DNA of 36,520 nt from a virus, in the IMG/VR virus record IMGVR_UViG_3300044641_001512, positions 1 to 36,520 of that record. The stretch is one strand, 5' to 3'. Each line of letters opens with the position of its first letter. Within the stretch, counting starts at the first letter, position 1. This document shows, piece after piece, positions 6,373-13,815 of the stretch. A program made the position numbers and the translations under genes. The notes under the pieces are model-generated. The model searched no databases. It saw only the letters and a list, made by a program, of their open reading frames with translations, and was not told the DNA's origin.

Positions 6373-6749
6373 TTCGAGAAGGCTTTGACCTTGGTGGAGT
6401 AGCTCTTGGTCGCTGGTTTCGTCGCGCCTTTTGGGCCGCCGTTGTGAATCCGCGCCAGCGTCTCGACGTCGCCCGCAGCCCACGCTTGCGGCGCGTAGCG
6501 TTTGAGGTAGGCGGTCACGACGCGCTTGGAGTAATCGAGATCAGCGCACCGCGAGTAGTCACCGGCAACGCGACTGTCGGCGTGGTAAGCGCGGTGGATT
6601 TGAAGCGGGCCAAGTGCCTTGCCGTTGTCTCCGATGGTCGGGCCGAGCTTGCCGCTCGTCTCGACGATGTGCAGAGCGCGGAAGAAAGAAGCATCGGGCG
6701 CGGCTTGGGCGGTGAGAGTGAGCGCGAGGAGGAGGAGAGTGGATTTCAT
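6369..6749 (-). CDS. Secreted i-type (destabilase-family) lysozyme, putative endolysin
   Basis: 126 residues. A Sec signal peptide covers residues 1-16 (MKSTLLLLALTLTAQA, cleavage after AQA). The mature part has IVETSGKLGP (E30), D41, GPLQIHRAY, GDYSRCADL and ARIHNGGPKGA (99-109), the pattern of destabilase/i-type lysozymes. E30 and D41 are the likely catalytic pair. It would cleave peptidoglycan after export by host Sec, so release would not strictly need a large-hole holin. It lies far from the holin-like genes on the map. Coupled by ATGA on both sides. Confidence 0.82.
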   Translation of the reverse strand: MKSTLLLLALTLTAQAAPDASFFRALHIVETSGKLGPTIGDNGKALGPLQIHRAYHADSRVAGDYSRCADLDYSKRVVTAYLKRYAPQAWAAGDVETLARIHNGGPKGATKPATKSYSTKVKAFSK

Positions 6750-6910
6750 TTTGCGAGTTTAGCTGCGTTGCGTTTCGCTTGGGCGATTTGTTTTGCGGTG
6801 CAGTCTGCGGCGATTGATTCGGCGAGAGCAACGGCCTTGTCGGCGCGAGCTTGGTCGGGCGCAAGCAGAGCGAGGACTAGAGCGTGGGTGAGTGCGGTGG
6901 TGGAGTTCAT
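6746..6910 (-). CDS. 54-aa hypothetical peptide with hydrophobic N-terminus
   Basis: A short frame bounded by ATGA overlaps at both ends: its ATG at 6910 overlaps the upstream stop and its TGA overlaps the lysozyme ATG. The N-terminus (THALVLALLAPDQARA) resembles a short signal peptide, followed by an Ala/Lys-rich helix ending KRNAAKLAK. It may be a small exported helical peptide translated with the lysozyme. No family recognised. Confidence 0.5.
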   Translation of the reverse strand: MNSTTALTHALVLALLAPDQARADKAVALAESIAADCTAKQIAQAKRNAAKLAK

Positions 6911-7176
6911 CGGTCAAAATCAATGGTGATGCACTTGGCAGCGTTTACGAATACCGTGGGACGCTCGGCGTAAATCACGTTCAGCAGCTTTCGCAATGCG
7001 CTAGGTGTTTTGATTTGATGCACCACCTCATCCGCAACAACCATGTAACGAGGAAACGTGCCACGCTCTGATGCTGGACGCTCGATGGCTTTGATGCCGA
7101 GACTTTCAATCGTGTGCGTTTTATTCACAGGAAAAAACAGGTTCATGTTATAGGTTATATCGGTGCTGGTGTGCAT
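6907..7176 (-). CDS. Hypothetical protein (89 aa)
   Basis: The ATG at 7176 shares a base with the upstream TAA (TAATG). A second in-frame ATG lies ten codons later (MNLFFPVNKTH). The product mixes beta and alpha character (GTFPRYMVVADEVVHQI). I recognise no domain. Coupling on both sides supports it as real. Confidence 0.55.
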   Translation of the reverse strand: MHTSTDITYNMNLFFPVNKTHTIESLGIKAIERPASERGTFPRYMVVADEVVHQIKTPSALRKLLNVIYAERPTVFVNAAKCITIDFDR

Positions 7177-7541
7177 TAGGCGTTGCGACCGTAGTTTGGA
7201 AACGATGTGTAAACTTCGTAGCTCAAAACATTCGACCGCTTTTGCAGGCGAGTCGCCGCACCTTCAAGCTGGCCAGCAACGCCGGTGTGGTTAATCGACA
7301 GCGCATTCTTGCGGTGAGCCTTGGCGCGAGCCTCCAGCTCATCAGACAATTCCAGCTTCTTGATCTGCTCGTCCGAGATCGTGATCACTTGGGTGTTTTC
7401 GCCCCAGATGCTTTTGATTGCGACCTCGGACACATCGCCACTCACGCGCTTGGCCTTCAATGCATCTTCAGCAGAAAAGTTTGTGCCGTCGAAAAATAAT
7501 CCGGTGAGTTTGTTGCGGAGGATCGTGATTTGGTTTTTCAT
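7176..7541 (-). CDS. Hypothetical protein (121 aa), first gene after a regulatory gap
   Basis: Starts at ATG 7541 behind the leader ACAAAAAAACAACAAC, preferred to an extension to 7595 that covers that leader. The sequence (MKNQITILRNKLTGLFFDGT start) has a beta-rich N-terminal part and a charged helix (DELEARAKAHRKNAL). The family is unknown. It is the first gene downstream of a 127-bp gap containing a 19-bp palindrome and so may head the operon running through lysozyme and recT. Confidence 0.6.
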   Translation of the reverse strand: MKNQITILRNKLTGLFFDGTNFSAEDALKAKRVSGDVSEVAIKSIWGENTQVITISDEQIKKLELSDELEARAKAHRKNALSINHTGVAGQLEGAATRLQKRSNVLSYEVYTSFPNYGRNA

Positions 7542-7668
7542 GTTGTTGTTTTTTTGTCTCGGGCTTGATTGCCTTCGATGTGAATACCAAATCACAACTC
7601 CGTCCTGATTAGAAGACTTTTCTTCTTATCTTTCTCAACACAATCCTTTACCTTTGATAATCAAAGGT
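7542..7668 (-). promoter_or_regulatory. Intergenic regulatory region with 19-bp palindrome
   Basis: This 127-bp AT-rich gap contains ACCTTTGAT-A-ATCAAAGGT (7650-7668), a perfect 9+1+9 inverted repeat that begins right at the stop codon of a winged-helix gene. A second short inverted repeat (AAGAAG/CTTCTT) lies near 7612-7626. The palindrome looks like an operator for a dimeric repressor, most simply the adjacent HTH protein. It shares CCTTT/AAGG elements with the palindrome at 5675-5689. No clear sigma70 promoter was found, only scattered TTGnnn and TA-rich stretches. Confidence 0.45.
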
Positions 7669-7947
7669 TTATGTAATTCGTTTTTTAACCACAACTGGTC
7701 GATACCAACTCATAATCCTGATTCCTGCCGAGGAAATTGCCGTGCCTCGATACATCTCGATGTGACCAGACTCCATGCCGCGTCGCAGATATTGGAGCGC
7801 GGTGCCGCGTGATATGTCGAGCGCGTCGCAAAATTGATCAGTCGTCATCCAGCCCTCGCCTTTGGGCTGACGAGTTTTTGCTGTCATCACCGAGCGCAAT
7901 TCAACCGCCCAGTTAGGCGTGATAGGTTTTGATTTCGCTCGCGGCAT
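7669..7947 (-). CDS. Winged helix-turn-helix DNA-binding protein
   Basis: 92 residues from ATG at 7947, preceded by a good Shine-Dalgarno (GGAGG, 8-9 bases upstream). An extension to 8013 lies inside the phosphoesterase gene and is rejected. Residues about 32-60 (GWMTTDQFCDALDISRGTAL, QYLRRGMESGHIEMY) form an HTH/winged-helix of the kind found in small phage regulators. It may bind the 19-bp palindrome just after its own stop codon. The gene overlaps the 3' end of the phosphoesterase gene by 35 bp. Confidence 0.7.
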   Translation of the reverse strand: MPRAKSKPITPNWAVELRSVMTAKTRQPKGEGWMTTDQFCDALDISRGTALQYLRRGMESGHIEMYRGTAISSAGIRIMSWYRPVVVKKRIT

Positions 7948-8662
7948 AAAATTGTCCTCCGATGTTTCGTGTCTGAAAAAGCTGATACGTTCCGTCGGAA
8001 AATAAAATACCATACGCCCAGCCTTGCGCCCACTTAAGCTTACCTGTCTTTTTATTAACGTAATCCATGTCTCTCACGCACATACAACCAATGCTGCGCG
8101 CCTCGACTGGTTCGCGCGATGCAACGGATGCGACCTCGATGGAGTGAATATGTCCATGCAGACAGCTGCCATAGATTGCCGCGTGCGTTCGACACGCGCC
8201 GACGCCCGCGTGGAATCCGTGCAGCACCGAGAGTTTGCCGAGATCGAGCACGCCGAGATCGGAATCGTACGGCAGCATTTTAGCGCGGCATTTCTTCACC
8301 ACTGCTTCCATCTGCTTAATGCCATCAGTAGCGTAATCACGAAGCATACCAGAGCAAGAGTTGCGAAATTCATAAAGTCGTTCGTCGTGATTGCCACGCA
8401 GGAAATGATTGCTCGCGCCGCCGTCGAAGAAGCGACGAAGGAAATCGTTGCCCGCCTCCCAGTCGTCGGCCAGCGATGCGGCTTTCTCCTCGTCGCTCGC
8501 GCCCTTGCGTAGATTGCGGAAGTCGTAGTTGTCGCCAGCGTGGACGCGTATCTCAGGCTTCCACTCTTTCATGAACGACCAGAGTGCGCCGACGCTCGCC
8601 TCGTCAGCCATGTCGCCATGATTGTCGCTGACGACGACGAAGCGTTGTGCTCCTTTAGACAT
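7913..8662 (-). CDS. Calcineurin-like metallophosphoesterase
   Basis: 249 residues carrying the full motif series: VVSDNHGD (D13, H15), HAGDNYD (D44), LRGNHDE (N91, H92), VLHGFHAG and CLHGHIHS near residues 145-172. These bind the two metal ions. Phage members may act as DNA/RNA phosphatases or nucleases (SbcD/Mre11-related fold), but the substrate cannot be told from sequence. It is the first non-structural gene after the tail module. Its ATG overlaps the end of the preceding gene by 8 bp. Confidence 0.85.
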   Translation of the reverse strand: MSKGAQRFVVVSDNHGDMADEASVGALWSFMKEWKPEIRVHAGDNYDFRNLRKGASDEEKAASLADDWEAGNDFLRRFFDGGASNHFLRGNHDERLYEFRNSCSGMLRDYATDGIKQMEAVVKKCRAKMLPYDSDLGVLDLGKLSVLHGFHAGVGACRTHAAIYGSCLHGHIHSIEVASVASREPVEARSIGCMCVRDMDYVNKKTGKLKWAQGWAYGILFSDGTYQLFQTRNIGGQFYAASEIKTYHA

Positions 8663-8987
8663 CGAGTGCGTCGCTTAGGTCAATCGAGGTAAGCCCACCG
8701 CCAGCAAGCAACGTCTCGGCCTTGGCTGCAACGTAGAGTTGAGCGAGGACTTGGTGGTCAGCGAGTGCGGCCGCTCCGAGATACTGCGTGAACTTCGCGC
8801 CGCTGAGTCTCAGTTTGGCGATGACTGGCACGAGGTAATCGGCACCGGCCTGCGCGTGCGCTGCGTCGAGATAGAGCGCGAAGATCGCCGACGCCTCCAG
8901 CGTTGAACGGTCGTAGCGGTACGACGTCAGGCGAATATAATTGCCAGAGATACCGGACGGCAGAGCGATTGTTTTTTGAAGAGCCAT
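8655..8987 (-). CDS. Small tail-associated hypothetical protein
   Basis: 110 residues from ATG at 8987, one base after the stop of the tip protein. An extension to 9119 overlaps that gene and is rejected. It begins MALQKTIALPSGISGNYIRL, a type of protein often seen directly after the tip protein in siphophages, possibly a tip or fibre assembly factor. The C-terminal half is Ala/Leu-rich and helical. The role is inferred from position. Confidence 0.6.
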   Translation of the reverse strand: MALQKTIALPSGISGNYIRLTSYRYDRSTLEASAIFALYLDAAHAQAGADYLVPVIAKLRLSGAKFTQYLGAAALADHQVLAQLYVAAKAETLLAGGGLTSIDLSDALDV

Positions 8988-8988
8988 G

Positions 8989-11900
8989 TTAATTGTATTC
9001 GGTGAAGTCGAGGTTGAACCGGTAATTGCCCGCACCAATGTTGCTTCCGTCCAACGTCGCCGCGCGAACGTAAGCAGTCGAGGAACTATTTGAGGCGTTA
9101 TCAAAATCGTAAGCGGCAATCAGGTTTGCATCGCTCGCGCAACCACCGACACCGACGTCGGGCTTCGTCGAGAATCCACGGTTGGAAATGTCCACCGAGA
9201 ATGTCTCGGTTGGCGAAGGTGAACCACCACCAAGCGCGACGACGTGCGATGCCTGAAACACGGCTTGAACTTGGCGCACGCTCGATGCTGAGGTCGCTCC
9301 GGTTTTGATGCCGCTTACGCTCACGTCGCTCTTGTCCTGCGCGCTGACCGTACCGGCTCCAAGAAAAGCGTTGTCAGCGGCCAAGCCTACATACACCCAA
9401 GCCGACGCTACGCCGCTGCGATTGACTGCGCGCAAGAAAGTAAAGCCCGTTGAAGGAGTCGCGGCATATAAACACATCGTGTTGGCCTTGGTTGAGACCA
9501 ACGAGTTTGATCCGCCAGCTTCTCCGAACCAAGTGTATGACGTGTCGCTACTATTGTTTGTAGATACGGCTTTGATTTCGTAGTGATCAAAATCCGTCTC
9601 GGTGTTCGGAGTCCAAGATGCGCGTGTGCCGAAATAGTATTCGCGCGTGCTCTCGATGAGCTTAGGCGTCACGCCGATCTTAGACAGACTTGAACCGCTC
9701 GGCGTAGCCGGTGCCGTAGAATTGTTCGGCGCGGTCTGCGTGCCACCGCTAACGATGCTGCTTGCAATGCCGAACGCGCTGAACGCTTGCACGGCGATTT
9801 CGTAAGACACGTTCGGCGTCAGGTCGTCGATTGATGATGTGCTGCCTCCGGTGCTGCGCTGGTCTGCGACAATCCATCCAGCCGTTCCGCTCTTGCGGTA
9901 AAGTACGTTCATGATGACGCAGCGCGTTGTGAACGCTGGCACATTGACGACGATGCGCGCGAGCGTGGTGCCGTCGCCGCTCAAATAAGTTCCGGTCGTG
10001 TTGACCGTCGGCGCGCTTGGGTCAACCGGCGGCGTGCTGTCCGTCTGCCCAGCGGTCACCGCCACCGCGGTTGCGCTCGCGCCGGTGCTCTTTGCGCTTT
10101 GATTCTCGCTGCGGTCGTAGGCTGAAATCCAGTAATAGTAAACCGTGCCAAGCGTCAGATTAACGTCCACGAATCGGCTCGCGCGCGTCTCGGCAATCTT
10201 CGTCGCGCCGCCAGAGTCGTTGCTCGTGTTACGCCAAACGCCGTACTCGCCGAAGTCGGGTTCGGTGTTGTCGTCCCAGTCGAGCGATATGATTTGCCCA
10301 GTACCGGCAATGGCCGTGAGTCCGGTCGGAGTCGCTGGCGGCGTAGTGTCCGGCGCGACCGTGACCGAGCTGGTGACGTAGCTCGTGCTGATCTTGAAGT
10401 AAGATTCGCCGAAGATTCGCACGTCGTAGTTGGTGCCGATCTTCACGTCGGAACTGATATAATCTTCCGTCTGCGCGCCTTCAACTCGGCTCCACGTCAG
10501 GTAGGTAGTGCTTGTGCTCGGCTTGTATTCGATGACGACGGCGCCACCGCTTTGGATGAACTCCTCGGCTGGCGGCGTCCACTTTACTTTAATGCGCGGA
10601 ATTGCCGTGCCGTCGGCTTGGATGAATTGCGTGGTGCCGTCTGCGGTGAGCGCGAGAGCGGAAGGCGCGGACAACGTGAACGGATTCGGCAACGTGGTGT
10701 TGGGTGCGTCTGGAACGTAAATTTGATCGTCTGAAACACTCCACGAATAAACCGACGACGCGGTCTCGCGCAGCGTCATGTCGATGTATATCTGCGGAGG
10801 ATTTCCGTCAGTCGCAAAGTGCCACTCCATCACCTCGAAAACTTTCGACGACCAACCGAGCTTTGCGTTGGTGATCATGACCGTGTCGCCCGCGCGAACT
10901 TGCATCGCTTCAAGACGAAAGCGGGCGGTGAATGTGATTTCTTCGCGCGCGCGGCGCAGCTCGATGACGGCCAAGCGTTGAGCGCAGGATGACGAGGTCG
11001 TGAACGGCAGCACAACGTCGCGGTAATAGCGCGTGTTGTTGTCGTTCGTGACGTAGGTCGCCGACGAGATCGTCGGAAAGTCCGACACTTGCCAGCCGTT
11101 GCCTTCGCTGACGTAAACGCCTTTCACCGAGTTTACGCGGTCGCGCGCGCTCGTGCGCGTCTGGATGTTTAGCGGGCCGACGAAGTGCTTTTCGGTAAAC
11201 GTCACCGTTGGGATGCGATAGCCGCCAGCGTAAGGAACGACCTTGCCTCCGGAGTACGCGATGAGTCCGCCCATCGCTGAGAGCAGCTTGCCGATGTTCT
11301 CGTCGGGCGACGCACTCGTGGCGATGACGCCGTTCGCCTCGTAGCGGTTTTCGTAGGTCGTCGGAGAGAGCGGAAGAATCTGCACTTGCTCGTCGCAGAT
11401 GTTCGCGGCTGCGGTGATCGCGGTGTCGTCCACTTCGGCAGAGGTTAATCCCATGCCGAGCGCCGAGTCGGTGAGATAGTCGCGTAAGCACAGCGCGGCG
11501 TTTGCCGAGTAAACCGTCGTCGTCGTGCGCGGGTCGTAAACCTTTTTGCCTTTGATGACCGCCGAGATGTTCGGAATACCGCTTGGAAATTTCTCGGTGT
11601 CCCAAGTTAGGCGGACGTATAGGTAAGCGATGCCGCGAAGACGATGATTATCAGTCCATTTTCCATCCGTCAGTGTGCTTGTTTCGTCTCTTAAATCAGT
11701 ATCAACCGTCTGATAGGACTCGCCAAGATGCTTATTCACGCGTGCAACGCCGTTGTAGAATCCGGTCGGAGTATTACTGACGAGCGGAACGAGTTCGTCG
11801 TTAAAATACACCTCCTCGATTTCTTCGATCTCGTGGCCTGCCAACGTAACAACAATGTGAAGCCATTCATTTTTGCTTCCGGTCGTGGACAAATAAACGA

Positions 11901-12168
11901 TGGTTCCAGAAACGCGACAACGACCATAAACCATGTTGCGCGCCGAAATCGGAGAGCGCACCATCTGAGAGCGATTAGTTAATGATGAGTCAGAAAAACT
12001 TGGAGGCTTTGGAGCCAGTAGTTTTGATGCGGCCATTGAAGCCGCGGTGACCGCAACGAAAGTTACAACGCCAGTAACGAACGCTAAAGTCGTTGCGCTG
12101 ACAACAACTGTGGTGCCAGTGGCAGTAGCATAAGCAGTGAAAAGCCAAATTGCGATTGATTCAGCCAT
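8989..12168 (-). CDS. Tail tip / host-specificity protein (gpJ-like) with fibronectin III domains
   Basis: 1,059 residues. The N-terminus has hydrophobic helices (about 5-55), as in many gpJ-like proteins, followed by the conserved tip core (SPISARNMVYGRCRVSGTIV near residue 70). At least one clear fibronectin type III-like domain follows at about 620-710 (TPPATPTGLTAIAGTG, ISLDWDDNTEPDFGEY) and probably further FN3-like repeats at about 720-900. The C-terminus would contact the host surface. It lies at the end of the tail module after the NlpC/P60-like gene, matching lambda order K-I-J without a visible I. Confidence 0.85.
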   Translation of the reverse strand: MAESIAIWLFTAYATATGTTVVVSATTLAFVTGVVTFVAVTAASMAASKLLAPKPPSFSDSSLTNRSQMVRSPISARNMVYGRCRVSGTIVYLSTTGSKNEWLHIVVTLAGHEIEEIEEVYFNDELVPLVSNTPTGFYNGVARVNKHLGESYQTVDTDLRDETSTLTDGKWTDNHRLRGIAYLYVRLTWDTEKFPSGIPNISAVIKGKKVYDPRTTTTVYSANAALCLRDYLTDSALGMGLTSAEVDDTAITAAANICDEQVQILPLSPTTYENRYEANGVIATSASPDENIGKLLSAMGGLIAYSGGKVVPYAGGYRIPTVTFTEKHFVGPLNIQTRTSARDRVNSVKGVYVSEGNGWQVSDFPTISSATYVTNDNNTRYYRDVVLPFTTSSSCAQRLAVIELRRAREEITFTARFRLEAMQVRAGDTVMITNAKLGWSSKVFEVMEWHFATDGNPPQIYIDMTLRETASSVYSWSVSDDQIYVPDAPNTTLPNPFTLSAPSALALTADGTTQFIQADGTAIPRIKVKWTPPAEEFIQSGGAVVIEYKPSTSTTYLTWSRVEGAQTEDYISSDVKIGTNYDVRIFGESYFKISTSYVTSSVTVAPDTTPPATPTGLTAIAGTGQIISLDWDDNTEPDFGEYGVWRNTSNDSGGATKIAETRASRFVDVNLTLGTVYYYWISAYDRSENQSAKSTGASATAVAVTAGQTDSTPPVDPSAPTVNTTGTYLSGDGTTLARIVVNVPAFTTRCVIMNVLYRKSGTAGWIVADQRSTGGSTSSIDDLTPNVSYEIAVQAFSAFGIASSIVSGGTQTAPNNSTAPATPSGSSLSKIGVTPKLIESTREYYFGTRASWTPNTETDFDHYEIKAVSTNNSSDTSYTWFGEAGGSNSLVSTKANTMCLYAATPSTGFTFLRAVNRSGVASAWVYVGLAADNAFLGAGTVSAQDKSDVSVSGIKTGATSASSVRQVQAVFQASHVVALGGGSPSPTETFSVDISNRGFSTKPDVGVGGCASDANLIAAYDFDNASNSSSTAYVRAATLDGSNIGAGNYRFNLDFTEYN

Positions 12169-12174
12169 TGTAGT

Positions 12175-12597
12175 TTAGATTTTCCAGCAGATTGAATTTT
12201 TAATCTCTGCGTTTGGTGCAAAGATCAGACCGTTTTTAGAAACAAACGCCGAATGATTTCCGAGGTTTATTCCAGCAGAGTCTCCATTTCCTGTGTCGAA
12301 AATTACAATGTCGCCGCGCGCAGCAAATCCTTGGCCGATTGCTTTGAATCCTAGCGGCTCCATTTGCATTTGAATAGTTCCGATCAGCCCACCGTTTTTT
12401 TCCAGCACGCGCACGCCAGAAAGCGCACGGTCATAAGTGCCGCGCAAGGTCGCCGCTGGGTCGAGTCCGGTGCAAAGCTGAATCCAGTCAGCACCGAACA
12501 AACAGCAATCGTTCACGCCCCAAGCGAAAGGCTCGTTGCGTTTGCGGTCGATGTAGGCGGCGAGAGTTTCGGGCCAGTTTTCACAGCGAGTCGGCAT
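12175..12597 (-). CDS. NlpC/P60-like (DUF6950) tail tip-associated protein
   Basis: 140 residues. FAWGVNDCCLFGADW (C31 or C32) and LGNHSAFV (H115) fit a cysteine-histidine pair of NlpC/P60-like cell wall peptidases, and RGDIVIFD (94-101) is also typical. The size and layout match the DUF6950 group encoded next to gpJ in many siphophages, in the place of lambda gpK. It may cut peptidoglycan during DNA entry or only serve as a structural fold. Close spacing to both neighbours. Confidence 0.75.
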   Translation of the reverse strand: MPTRCENWPETLAAYIDRKRNEPFAWGVNDCCLFGADWIQLCTGLDPAATLRGTYDRALSGVRVLEKNGGLIGTIQMQMEPLGFKAIGQGFAARGDIVIFDTGNGDSAGINLGNHSAFVSKNGLIFAPNAEIKNSICWKI

Positions 12598-12599
12598 CG

Positions 12600-13232
12600 T
12601 TAATCGTAAGTTGTCGGGCCGTAATTTCCACCACTGTTATCATCAACTGGAGCTGCGAGTTTTGCGTTGCCCCAATAAATTTGTTTTTCTTGAATCGAGT
12701 TCACGAACTCCAAGCCCTTGTCTAGCGGGTAAAGGTTCTTCTGCTCCTCGTCGGTGTAACGAACCTCGCGCGGACGCCGAAAATCCACGAGCTTATTTTC
12801 GGCAGTCATGCCAATGGTCGCGTTTTGTCCGTCATCGTTAATCGACATGACATCCATGCGACCAGAAAAGATCGTGATCGGAGTCGAGACAAGCGAGCCG
12901 CTGGAATCGAGCGCGCCAAACATGATCGAGCAAGCCTTGCCTTGGTAGTTCTCGGTAAGAGCTACGGCAATCAAAGCGGTCGGCACGCCTGACAACTGCA
13001 TCGAGATACCACGGGCAGCAAGGTCGGTCGTCTCCTCGACTGGCGAGATCGTGCCGAGCGTGCCAATGCCGAGATAGCCTGTGCCGCTATAAGTGATCGT
13101 GCCGTAACCGCTCCAAAGATTGAGCGGAGTCTGAAAAGCAAGCGACGCGAGAATGATCGGAGAGAGTTGCGACGCGCTGACCTGCGTCGTCATGTCGTTG
13201 CTGAGAGAACGTCCTGCGGTCGTGATGCTCAT
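12600..13232 (-). CDS. Minor/distal tail protein
   Basis: 210 residues. GTGYLGIGTLGTISPVEET followed by GISMQLSGVPTALI and a beta-rich body (ITIFSGRMDVMSI) matches a conserved protein found between the tape measure and the tip in siphophages. It likely forms part of the baseplate hub. The ATG at 13232 overlaps the upstream stop; an in-frame ATG 13 codons in is an alternative. Function is from family memory and position. Confidence 0.7.
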   Translation of the reverse strand: MSITTAGRSLSNDMTTQVSASQLSPIILASLAFQTPLNLWSGYGTITYSGTGYLGIGTLGTISPVEETTDLAARGISMQLSGVPTALIAVALTENYQGKACSIMFGALDSSGSLVSTPITIFSGRMDVMSINDDGQNATIGMTAENKLVDFRRPREVRYTDEEQKNLYPLDKGLEFVNSIQEKQIYWGNAKLAAPVDDNSGGNYGPTTYD

Positions 13233-13810
13233 TGCGCGACGTCCTCCATCACGTTAAACGAAACGCCGTAGAACTTGGCCGTGTCGATGCTCCACTGCGT
13301 AGAAGTATCTGTAAGACGAAACACGCCCTTGGCGTTGTTATATGTGATCGCTGTTCCGGCTGCGTATGATGAACGCAAAACTGGATATAGATCAACCGAC
13401 GAGGACGAGTTAGATTGCACGACCTTGTAAAGCGAGGTCGAGATTTGCAGCCAGTCGCCGACGGCGAATTGCCCACTCGCGCCGCTGATGCCTAGCGTCG
13501 TTCCGTTGGCCGTAGCCGAGGACACAGTGAGCGTGCCGGTCACGTTGCCGCGTGGCGTCGGATTAGCGAAGTCTTGAAAATAGAACGTGCCGCGCTGGGC
13601 CATGAGCAGAAACGACACGACCTGTTCTGCCGCGGCGCGCGTCATTGGTGGGCAATCGACGGTGCCGAGCCAGCCTTGGCCGCTCCAGTTGTATTGCTGC
13701 ACCTGCATCGTGAACGGTGAGATGTTGCGCGAGATCGCGCTCATCCCAGTCATTGATAGGCGCGAGGCTTCAAGCGCAGCGGGCGGCGTGAGTGGATAGG
13801 AGATAGCCAT
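13229..13810 (-). CDS. Distal tail / minor tail protein
   Basis: 193 residues. ISPFTMQVQQYNWSGQGWLG, then PPMTRAAAEQVVSFLL and RGTFYFQDFANPTPRG, is a conserved pattern of a tail protein encoded just after the tape measure in many phages. The middle is beta-rich. It would form the ring below the tail tube. Its ATG lies 5 bases after the tape measure stop. Confidence 0.7.
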   Translation of the reverse strand: MAISYPLTPPAALEASRLSMTGMSAISRNISPFTMQVQQYNWSGQGWLGTVDCPPMTRAAAEQVVSFLLMAQRGTFYFQDFANPTPRGNVTGTLTVSSATANGTTLGISGASGQFAVGDWLQISTSLYKVVQSNSSSSVDLYPVLRSSYAAGTAITYNNAKGVFRLTDTSTQWSIDTAKFYGVSFNVMEDVAQ

Positions 13811-13815
13811 GAGGA

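Noticed and set aside
6559-6864. 101-residue minus-strand frame across the lysozyme start
   Set aside because: Pro/Arg-rich shadow of the 54-aa gene and the lysozyme, both of which have exact ATGA couplings.
9305-10981. Several plus-strand open frames opposite the gpJ-like gene, up to about 146 residues
   Set aside because: They are antisense shadows of a well-supported 1,059-residue protein, rich in Arg/Ala as expected from complementing GC-rich codons, with no family features.
10910-11605. 231-residue minus-strand frame in another phase inside the gpJ-like gene
   Set aside because: Arg/His-rich, low-complexity composition typical of an out-of-frame shadow; the overlapping frame has clear homology patterns.
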